From Deltaproteobacteria bacterium (GTDB lineage Bacteria; Myxococcota_A; UBA9042; DTJE01): a stretch of 29,671 bases of DNA. A program made the translations under genes and the position numbers. The notes below the pieces were generated by a model. The model worked only from the letters and a program-made list of their open reading frames with translations. It was not told where the DNA came from and made no database searches. Numbering within the stretch: the stretch's first letter is position 1; every line of letters starts with the position of its first letter. Location: positions 1 to 29,671 of the forward strand of contig JADHTP010000008.1 of NCBI GenBank assembly GCA_016784945.1. The letters are read 5' to 3'. Positions 24,051 through 29,671 of this stretch are shown one piece after another.

Positions 24051-25343
24051 TTAGTCCTCCCCGACCACGGCACGCAGTCGGCTGCAATCGGTCTGGGCCT
24101 GGACGAGCGTGGTGAGAAATTGCAATTGCGTTTCGATCAAGGTTCTGCGCGCATCGATCAACTCCAGAAGGGATGCCTCGCCGATCTGGTAGGTTCGGTG
24201 GATGGTCTCGGCAGCGGATCGAGCGCGGGGGAGTACGCGGTCCCTGTAGCGTACCGCAAGTTGCACCCCAGCTTCACATGCGGCCTGTGCGTCGATCGTG
24301 ATGGACTGGATTTCAAGGTCTGCAGTTTCCAGTCGTTTCTTTCCGGCTGCGAGTTCACTCTCCGACTGTCGGATGCGGCCCGAGTTCCAGTTCCACAGCG
24401 GAAGTTCGATGGACAGTCCGCCACCGTAGGCGTTACGGTCGAGTTCGGAGTCGACGAACGCGCCCACGGAAAACGAGGGGACGCGAGTCAGTTTCTCCGA
24501 AGAAAGATTCGCCTGTAGAGAAAGCACCCGCGCTTGAGCAGCGCGTAGAGTGGGATGGGTGGTCCGCACTTTTTCAAGCGCCGTTTCAGGCGTCGCAGGC
24601 TCCGGTAGAGTCGTCAGGTCGGCAACGGGAGTGACAACCCGATCCTCCGGTATTCTCAGCCACACTCCGATATCTCGACGGCGGGCTTCGAGTGATGACT
24701 GCGCTGCTTCAAGCTCTCCAAGGAGTTTCTCTGCTTCCACCTCCACCCGAGTCGCTTCCACTGGTCGTACCTCACCCTGGTCGACCCGTCTTTGCACTGT
24801 CTCGGTGAGCGCGGAGGTCTCTCTTTCCAGTTCCTTGAGTGCAGCAACCTTTTCCGTTTCATAGACAAGGTTCCAGAACAGGGAACTCAACCGCATGAGA
24901 AGGTCGCGCCGCAGGGCATCGACTTCAGCCTGTACCTCCCGGGCTCCGGCATCTGCCGCATCCATCTTGGCGCCCCTCTGGGCGATCCAGCCAAGTGGCA
25001 CCGAGAGTTCGAGCCCCCACTCAATCCGTGAATCACTACCGACATGGGCGATTCCATAGCCGACGGTGCCTTCCAGACTGGGATTGGGTACGGCGCCGGC
25101 GGCATCAACGCCTGCACGAGCTGCCACGATCCTGTGATGCCCCCCCTCGATGGCCGGGTGGCGATCGACCAGTTCAACGATGTCCTCCCAGGAAATCCCA
25201 ACCCGGGATGGCACAGTCGCACTGGTGGATGGTGAGGCGACAGCCGTAGCAGGTATCACCACCAGGGCCAGGGCTGAGGCCAACAACCCGGGGATTCGAG
25301 CCGCGGTTCCATTCCCAGGAATCCAGGAAAATTGATTGTCCAC
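24051..25343 (-). CDS. czcC: Outer-membrane efflux protein (TolC/CzcC family)
   Basis: Outer-membrane channel of the exporter. The start is placed at GTG 25343 because GGAGG lies eight bases before it and it gives a standard signal region (LLASALALVVIPATAVAS); 430 aa. A TTG at 25388 would add 15 residues. The twin-repeat TolC pattern is clear: HPAIEGGHHRIVAARAGVDAAGAVPNPSL near the N-terminus and HPTLRAAQARVLSLQANLSSE in the second half, each followed by long coiled helices. The end is LIETQLQFLTTLVQAQTDCSRL. No lipobox Cys is seen. The gap to the upstream small gene is 122 nt. Confidence 0.92.
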   Translation of the reverse strand: MDNQFSWIPGNGTAARIPGLLASALALVVIPATAVASPSTSATVPSRVGISWEDIVELVDRHPAIEGGHHRIVAARAGVDAAGAVPNPSLEGTVGYGIAHVGSDSRIEWGLELSVPLGWIAQRGAKMDAADAGAREVQAEVDALRRDLLMRLSSLFWNLVYETEKVAALKELERETSALTETVQRRVDQGEVRPVEATRVEVEAEKLLGELEAAQSSLEARRRDIGVWLRIPEDRVVTPVADLTTLPEPATPETALEKVRTTHPTLRAAQARVLSLQANLSSEKLTRVPSFSVGAFVDSELDRNAYGGGLSIELPLWNWNSGRIRQSESELAAGKKRLETADLEIQSITIDAQAACEAGVQLAVRYRDRVLPRARSAAETIHRTYQIGEASLLELIDARRTLIETQLQFLTTLVQAQTDCSRLRAVVGED

Positions 25344-25465
25344 TTCATCAGCCTCCGATGTCTTTCGCACGTAATCCCACGTTGACAATGGCGCTCGGTA
25401 CCACGCGGGTGGCAGGTCTCAGTGCAGGGCGCCAGTCATATGGGTGTTTCCGGGGACGGAGGCGA

Positions 25466-25879
25466 TCAGGTCAGTAGGACAACCGAGCTGAGGGATTGGA
25501 GGGAGGGATTCGACAACTCCGGTACCCGTGGTAGATGCTGGGAATGTTCGAATCTACTGAGTGGGAACAGACCCTCATATGCGGATCTCAGTATCGTGAT
25601 CTCGGTTCGGGCTGGCACCGGGAGGCGGTGAGAGGCTGACTCGGAGGCTGCTGTCAGGAAAGGAAGATCCACGCACGGACCGCAGTCTGCGTCCATCGGC
25701 TGGCCGATTTGATTGGTGGGAACCTCTGATTCACAGCACATTGTCGACGCGGCTTCAATGGCCACGTGTCCGTCAGCACTGACGCACAGAACGAAACCTT
25801 CGGCACCTGCCGGGAATCCCAATACCAGGGTCAGCAGACCGGCAATGATTCCGAAGCTCCTGCGGTTTCGACCACGCAT
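25466..25879 (-). CDS. Small secreted Cys-rich protein, first gene of metal operon
   Basis: 137 aa from ATG 25879; the alternative ATG at 25888 touches the AAGGA site, so the later start is chosen. A signal peptide (IIAGLLTLVLGFPAGAEG) precedes FVLCVSADGHVAIEAA, a CC pair (C48, C49) and CGPCVDLPF (C66, C69). The C-terminal half is Ser/Leu-rich and low in structure. LC-x4-GH-x-x-[I/L]-E followed by CC and C-x2-C suggests periplasmic metal binding or sensing. It lies 39 nt downstream of the predicted transcription start and leads the efflux genes. No family name is known to me. Confidence 0.6.
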   Translation of the reverse strand: MRGRNRRSFGIIAGLLTLVLGFPAGAEGFVLCVSADGHVAIEAASTMCCESEVPTNQIGQPMDADCGPCVDLPFLTAASESASHRLPVPARTEITILRSAYEGLFPLSRFEHSQHLPRVPELSNPSLQSLSSVVLLT

Positions 25880-25895
25880 GCCTGACATTCCTTCT

Positions 25896-25953
25896 GTCCG
25901 GTACTCCGGACCTCATACTCCGACAATATCAGTCGGATTGGTAGAATTGTCAA
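25896..25953 (-). promoter_or_regulatory. Promoter and operator-like palindromes of the metal operon
   Basis: On the minus strand TTGACA (25948-25953), a 17-bp spacer and GATATT (25925-25930) make a good sigma70 promoter. A perfect inverted repeat TCCGAC-N7-GTCGGA (25919-25937) brackets the -10 exactly. A second one, GTCCGG-N4-CCGGAC (25896-25911), lies in the leader. The first is a likely repressor operator. The 17-bp spacing is not the 19-20 bp of MerR-type promoters. No regulator gene is adjacent. Confidence 0.6.
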
Positions 25954-26009
25954 TGGCAGCGGGCGTAATCGACGTGGTAGAGATCTTCCCACGCCGTTCT
26001 TGATGTCCC

Positions 26010-26123
26010 GTGACCATTCCGTGTCCACATGGAGGCAAGGATGAGGGTGTTTTGCAAGGTTGACAAGATCCCACATCCAAGTGTATTCAACTACATACAA
26101 GTGCCCAAGATCTTTGGATAACC
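26010..26123. repeat. Repeat X, copy 3 (left arm)
   Basis: GTGACCATTCCGTGTCCACA, GGAGGCAAGGATGAGGGTGT, GTGTATTCAACTACATACAAG and CCAAGATCTTTGG match copy 1 almost base for base, up to the CTCATAA core. Beyond the core this copy continues into tRNA sequence rather than into the X right arm and repeat Y. Confidence 0.85.
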
Positions 26124-26165
26124 CTCATAACCCGAAGGTCGCTGGTTCAAATCCGGCCCTACCCA
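26124..26165 (+). other. tRNA 3' half (CAU anticodon), att-site scar
   Basis: CTCATAA (26124-26130) is a tRNA anticodon loop with CAU. It is followed by CCCGAAGGTC, a T-arm GCTGG-TTCAAAT-CCGGC (26141-26157) whose stem pairs, and a seven-base acceptor strand CCTACCC plus A. The 5' side does not pair with it: the bases before the loop cannot form the anticodon stem and no D-arm or acceptor 5' strand exists. This is therefore a fragment, as left by integration of an element at the anticodon loop of a tRNA gene. It overlaps the radC stop codon on the other strand. Confidence 0.7.
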
Positions 26166-26842
26166 AACTTCAACCTCTCTCCCACCGTCTCCCGCAGACT
26201 GACTGCCCCATCCGTGGCCACGATTACGTGGTCCAGGACCTTGATATTCAAGGTCCTTGCCGCTTCAAGAATCTGGGACGTGAACCTGATGTCTTCGGAG
26301 CTGGGCGTTGGGTCTCCCGAGGGGTGGTTATGAACCATGATGGTCCTCGCCACTGACTCCTTGACCAGGAGTGTGGCGATCATCCTCGGGGTTAGGTTCA
26401 CGCCGGACTCCCAGCCGCGGGCAACCGTCCACTCGCCGACCACACGGTTGCGGGCGTTCAGCGAGATGGCCACGAACTCCTCATTGGTCTCGGTAGCCAG
26501 TCTGGCACAGTGCTGGGCGACGTCAGCCGAGGTCTGGAGCATCTCGCAGTCCGTAGAGGGGATGGTCGCCCTTCGACCAAGCTCGACTGCGGCGAGGAGC
26601 CTGCCAGCCCGCACCGGGGTCATGCCCGGGATAGATGCGAGTTCCCCCGCGCGCCGGGACAGCAGGGACCGTGGGGTACCGATCGCTGACAGTACGTCGT
26701 TGGCAAGGTCGGGATTCGAGGTACGGGTGCCAGAGAGCACGAGGGCCACGAGTTCGGCATCGGATACCGCGGACGGGCCGAAGTTCGCCAGGCGTTCGTG
26801 TAGGCCGTCATGGACGCACTGGTCGGGTGTTTGTCTTTGCAT
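26159..26842 (-). CDS. radC: RadC/JAB-domain protein
   Basis: 227 aa, start preceded by GGAGG. N-terminal UPF0758-type region (ERLANFGPSAVSDAELVALVLSGT), a helix-hairpin-helix (SIPGMTPVRAGRLLAAVELGRR) and a C-terminal MPN/JAMM domain with EEFVAISLNARNRV and HNHPSGDP...SSED (H171, H173, D184). The role in DNA repair is doubtful for the family; RadC proteins often accompany mobile DNA. Its 3' end overlaps the tRNA fragment, so it marks either the resident chromosome or another element. Confidence 0.93.
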   Translation of the reverse strand: MQRQTPDQCVHDGLHERLANFGPSAVSDAELVALVLSGTRTSNPDLANDVLSAIGTPRSLLSRRAGELASIPGMTPVRAGRLLAAVELGRRATIPSTDCEMLQTSADVAQHCARLATETNEEFVAISLNARNRVVGEWTVARGWESGVNLTPRMIATLLVKESVARTIMVHNHPSGDPTPSSEDIRFTSQILEAARTLNIKVLDHVIVATDGAVSLRETVGERLKFG

Positions 26843-26974
26843 GGGACCTCCAGGGAATGGGTTGGCTATGTATCAGAAGCTTCCGTCACTATCCTTATGC
26901 CCATTTCCACGAGACGAGTTCAGGCGCGCATGAGGTACGGCAGGAGGCATGTGATTCCACCCCACCCGATCCGG

Positions 26975-26980
26975 TATACT
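26975..26980 (+). promoter_or_regulatory. Possible -10 for the lipoprotein operon
   Basis: TATACT at 26975-26980 lies about 27 bp before the ATG at 27007, with a GGGGGAG ribosome site between. The -35 region (TGATTC-like) is weak. Confidence 0.35.
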
Positions 26981-27006
26981 GAAGCTCCAGGGGCAGGGGG
27001 AGCATC

Positions 27007-28059
27007 ATGCGGGTCTCACGCACAGCGGGATGGACCCTGACGGGACTGGTGGTTGCGTTGGTGGGCTGTGGAAGCACCGAGGGCGTGACCGGCTCGGATG
27101 TCCTGGACGACGACGGCAAGGAAGACGCACTGGATGTTCAGGTATTTCCAGATATATGGAACGAGTCTGACCACGCCGATACGGCCTCGGACCTATTGGA
27201 ACCTACTTCCGAACTGCCCTCCCTGGACATACCCGGGGACATGTCGTGCCCTGCGGACAAGTCTCACCTGCTTCCCGACATTGGGACCTGCGTGCAGTGC
27301 CTCAACTCAACCCACTGCGACACGGCCCAGTTTTGCGACCAGGAACTCCACGAGTGCCTTCCTCCCCCATGCCCGGGAAACGGACATCTGTGCGACGACG
27401 GTCATTGTCACCAGTGTTGCGATGACTCCCATTGCGCGGGAGGCCTCGGGGCTTCGAAGTCGTGTATCGACAACATATGCGTGTACCCCTACGACTGGTG
27501 CGGCAACAACTGCGCTTCACCATACCCGGCGTGTGCCCTGGTAGACGGGACCTGGCAGTGCGTCCAGTGCGATTCGGATGATGACTGTCCTGGTGTATGT
27601 GTCTGCGATACCGAAGCATACAGTTGTGTGGATCCGGTCACGGGAAGGCTGATCGAGTGCGGGGGTGGACCCAAGTGCTATCCGCTCCCTTGTTCCACGG
27701 TCGAGGAATGCCCTCCCGCCCCCTTCGGGCAGACTATTGACTGCCTCGACGAGGGCTTCTGCCACGATGTCACCGGCCGCTGTGACGGTGTCGTTTCGTG
27801 CTGCATGCCCGGGCAGTTGTGCGTGGATCTGATGATGTATTTAGTCGGGATACCACAACCCGGGGATCCCCCGAACGGCTATTGCACCTGTGATACCGAT
27901 GACGACTGCCTGGGCCCTGATCCATGCACGGACATGAGTCTGTTGTGCGTGCTGCCGGAAACCAGCGCACAGGCCTGTCCGGACGGGAAGTTGATGGAAG
28001 CCATCCCTCAGAAAATGTGTGTGGACATGGCTGCGCTGGTTGCAGACATCCAAACCTGA
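27007..28059 (+). CDS. Cys-rich secreted lipoprotein
   Basis: 350 aa with a lipoprotein signal (LTGLVVALVGC, Cys21), then an Asp/Glu-rich low-complexity linker (SDVLDDDGKEDALDVQVFPD) and about 290 residues with very many Cys. Repeated units of the type C-x2-C-x3-[S/T]HC or C-D-[S/T]-DDDC appear: CVQCLNSTHCDTAQFC, CHQCCDDSHC, CVQCDSDDDCPGVCVC and CTCDTDDDCLGPDPC. These resemble the disulphide-stabilised Cys-rich repeats of myxobacterial surface proteins. First of three co-directional lipoprotein genes; the next starts 9 nt after its stop. Function unknown; surface adhesion or structure is a guess. Confidence 0.85.
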   Translation: MRVSRTAGWTLTGLVVALVGCGSTEGVTGSDVLDDDGKEDALDVQVFPDIWNESDHADTASDLLEPTSELPSLDIPGDMSCPADKSHLLPDIGTCVQCLNSTHCDTAQFCDQELHECLPPPCPGNGHLCDDGHCHQCCDDSHCAGGLGASKSCIDNICVYPYDWCGNNCASPYPACALVDGTWQCVQCDSDDDCPGVCVCDTEAYSCVDPVTGRLIECGGGPKCYPLPCSTVEECPPAPFGQTIDCLDEGFCHDVTGRCDGVVSCCMPGQLCVDLMMYLVGIPQPGDPPNGYCTCDTDDDCLGPDPCTDMSLLCVLPETSAQACPDGKLMEAIPQKMCVDMAALVADIQT

Positions 28060-28068
28060 GGAGTTCGC

Positions 28069-28992
28069 ATGAAGGCCCGACTGGCAGCCTGGGCTCTGGT
28101 CCTGTGTCTGGCGTTGCTGTTCCTGGGATGTGGTGGCCGGAGTGGAACTGGCGATGTGAGCGGTGTGGACCCCGTAGAGACGGCGGTTACTGACAGCGGG
28201 TCCCAGGATGTAGTCGAGGTTCAGCCTGACCTTCCCTTGGAGGACCTCGGATGCACGGAACCGCCGAAGCTCGATTTCGTTCTGGAGACGGGCGACGACG
28301 ACAAGCCTTGCAAGGGCCAGACGGTCTGCGAGATCTATCTATGCCCAGGCGAGGAGCGCGAACTGGAAGTCGTGCTGACCCAGTGTGGATCCCCGGTCTG
28401 GGGAGCCTGGCTCACTTACGACATTCAGAACGATCCAAAAAGTCTGGCAAAACTGGAGTACGGGATGGCCTACACCGACTCGGACGGAGTGGGATCCCGT
28501 TCGCTTGGTCTTGCCGACAAAGCCTTGGGTCAGTTCCAGGTGCACATCTGCGAGTACGGCGTACCGGAGACTGACTGCATCGATTTCAACGTCAAACATC
28601 TCCCCTGCGGCGACACCGTACCTCTGGTAGTGGGATTCCAGGACTACAGCGGCGCCTATCCGCTCATCGACAATGCCCGCGTGTACCTGACAAGGTGGAG
28701 CGACAACATTAAGCCCCTGTGCGACAGTCTGAAGTACGACAAACTTCCCCCGGTGACGGTCATATCGCCCTCGGTAGGCATCACCCAGACCGCCCAGTTC
28801 CCACTTTTGCCCAACCTCCAGGCCGAGAAGGTGCAGAACTACACTATCGTGGGCCTGGCTCAGGCAGGTCAGGGGCCGGTGCAGGCCTGGGGGTGCGAGG
28901 ATGGCACAAACCCGGGCAAGCCCACCCAGGTACAATGGGGCGAACACACGTACGTGGAACTGGAACTGCAGGACATCCTGCCGGAACAGTAG
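28069..28992 (+). CDS. Secreted lipoprotein with Ig-like domain
   Basis: 307 aa with lipobox LLFLGC (Cys21) and an acidic linker. Residues about 85-185 look like a bacterial Ig-like fold: REL(E)VVLTQCGSPVWGAWLTYDI, a loop, then YTDSDGVGSRSLGLADKALGQFQVHI, the pattern of Big-1-type domains where variation in time (G-x-[A/S]) precedes a final strand. The C-terminal part (VPLVVGFQDYSGAYPLIDNARVYL onward) is a second beta-rich region containing hydrophobic segments of a possible calycin or transthyretin-like sandwich; I cannot assign it. GGAG precedes the ATG by five bases. Middle gene of the operon. Confidence 0.8.
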   Translation: MKARLAAWALVLCLALLFLGCGGRSGTGDVSGVDPVETAVTDSGSQDVVEVQPDLPLEDLGCTEPPKLDFVLETGDDDKPCKGQTVCEIYLCPGEERELEVVLTQCGSPVWGAWLTYDIQNDPKSLAKLEYGMAYTDSDGVGSRSLGLADKALGQFQVHICEYGVPETDCIDFNVKHLPCGDTVPLVVGFQDYSGAYPLIDNARVYLTRWSDNIKPLCDSLKYDKLPPVTVISPSVGITQTAQFPLLPNLQAEKVQNYTIVGLAQAGQGPVQAWGCEDGTNPGKPTQVQWGEHTYVELELQDILPEQ

Positions 28993-29004
28993 AATGGTGG
29001 AGTC

Positions 29005-29671
29005 ATGCGTCGTCACTTCATAGGTAGCGCCACCGGATCCCTTGGCATTGTGTTTCTCGTCATGGCGTGCGGTGGGGGCACGAGCACCCCTATGGATGGA
29101 GGTCTCTCCGCGGATGCCGCGGACATCGGAGCCATTGCCGACGATTCCACGTCGCTCCCGAGCGACCACCAGAGTGACAGTCAGACTGATTCTCAGGTAC
29201 AGGATGACGATTCCGACCAGGGAGTCCAGGCAGATGCTCTGGGCGAGGAACTCCAGTTCCAGAACTTCTGTCCACAACCGATCATCGAGATTGCCGAGGG
29301 GATGGAGGTGCCGCCCCAGGCCATCCTTCACCTGTCCGGCGAAAACAGCCTCCCCTCAGCAGGGGAGATCGTCTCGTATCTCTGGTCCGTGGATCAGCCC
29401 GCGGAGAACAAGTTCAATCTGGTGCCGTCCATGGTCTTCCCCACGCCCACACACGAAGTGAACGTGGCGGGCACATATACCTACTGCCTGGACGTCTGTG
29501 ATGAGGCGCGGTGCAGCAACGACGCCCAGTGCAAGACGACCGCCTGCAAGAAAGTCGTCGTCTGCCCCTGTGACTTCGGTCTTCATTGCGAGTTGACCTG
29601 GGACACGCCGGGAGATGCCGACCAATGGGACGAGGGCCCGGACATGGGCTCGGACATGGATCTTCACTTCG
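29005..29671 (+). CDS. Secreted lipoprotein with PKD-like domain (partial, C-terminus outside window)
   Basis: The open frame from ATG 29005 (MRRHFIGSATGSLG) runs to the window end without stop, 222 residues. Lipobox FLVMAC (Cys22), then an acidic Ser/Asp/Gln linker. Residues about 95-180 are PKD-like: HLSGENSLPSAGEIVSYLWSVDQP and AGTYTYCLDVCDEA. The visible end reads ELTWDTPGD....EGPDMGSDMDLHF, the opening of a beta-rich domain seen, to my recollection, in myxobacterial secreted proteins. It starts 12 nt after the previous stop with GGTGGAG upstream. Surface or outer-membrane location is inferred from the signal. Confidence 0.82.
   Translation, partial: MRRHFIGSATGSLGIVFLVMACGGGTSTPMDGGLSADAADIGAIADDSTSLPSDHQSDSQTDSQVQDDDSDQGVQADALGEELQFQNFCPQPIIEIAEGMEVPPQAILHLSGENSLPSAGEIVSYLWSVDQPAENKFNLVPSMVFPTPTHEVNVAGTYTYCLDVCDEARCSNDAQCKTTACKKVVVCPCDFGLHCELTWDTPGDADQWDEGPDMGSDMDLHF

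Noticed and set aside
26118..26165. A functional tRNA-Met/Ile2 gene
   Set aside because: Only anticodon loop to acceptor 3' strand is present; no D-arm, no acceptor 5' strand and no anticodon stem.
28339..29331. 330-codon minus-strand frame across the lipoprotein genes
   Set aside because: Both lipoprotein genes on the plus strand have signals, lipoboxes and ribosome sites; this frame is an antisense shadow.
1..29671. CRISPR array, rRNA or complete tRNA genes
   Set aside because: No regularly spaced short repeats, no rRNA sequence and no full tRNA cloverleaf were seen.

Overview
The window looks like chromosomal DNA from a GC-rich member of the Myxococcota or a related deltaproteobacterial lineage. 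This is an inference. It rests on tandem secreted lipoproteins with Asp-rich linkers and dense Cys-rich repeats, on a MYXO-CTERM-like tail on one secreted enzyme, and on a core spermidine operon of two pyruvoyl enzymes plus spermidine synthase. Strong Shine-Dalgarno sites precede most genes.

Layout. (1) 1-4276, minus strand: a tightly packed operon encodes an ATP-grasp ligase fused to a degenerate M20-peptidase-like domain, a gamma-glutamyltransferase-family enzyme without a signal peptide, and an N-formylglutamate amidohydrolase-family protein cut by the window edge. It looks like a small-peptide or amide making-and-breaking pathway of unknown product. (2) 4399-8186, minus strand: AdoMet decarboxylase, pyruvoyl arginine decarboxylase and spermidine synthase overlap each other. 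Two exported or membrane-anchored proteins with papain/NlpC-like signatures follow. (3) 8389-15238: a repeat-rich accessory zone. A cassette of about 1.2 kb (structured leader, RRM RNA-binding protein, terminator-like hairpin, small Cys protein, palindromic repeat Y) is present twice. Around it lie Hsp20, a small Cys-rich protein, a metallophosphoesterase and a saccharopine-dehydrogenase-like gene of lower GC. (4) 15342-16175: a truncated tyrosine integrase that splits a third copy of repeat Y. (5) 16404-25953, minus strand: a heavy-metal RND efflux operon with its own sigma70-type promoter and a palindrome over the -10. It encodes a small secreted Cys protein, TolC-type, MFP and RND subunits, a secreted peptidylarginine-deiminase-like lipoprotein, a DUF302 protein and a Cys/His lipoprotein. 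(6) 26010-26165: a third repeat X ending in the 3' half of a CAU-anticodon tRNA, next to radC. (7) 27007-end, plus strand: an operon of three secreted lipoproteins, the last one partial.

How it may fit together. Repeat X occurs three times (about 10.5, 15.0 and 26.0 kb). Each copy ends at the same anticodon-loop-like core (CTCATAA). At the last copy the core continues into a real tRNA 3' half. In the first two it continues into a shared right arm followed by repeat Y. The simplest reading is a tandem array of integrated cassettes with tRNA-type attachment junctions: B (RRM2, phosphoesterase, dehydrogenase), C (integrase remnant, metal operon), and probably A (RRM1, Hsp20). This reading and the ATP-grasp operon are the most novel points in the window; both are inferences from sequence read by eye.
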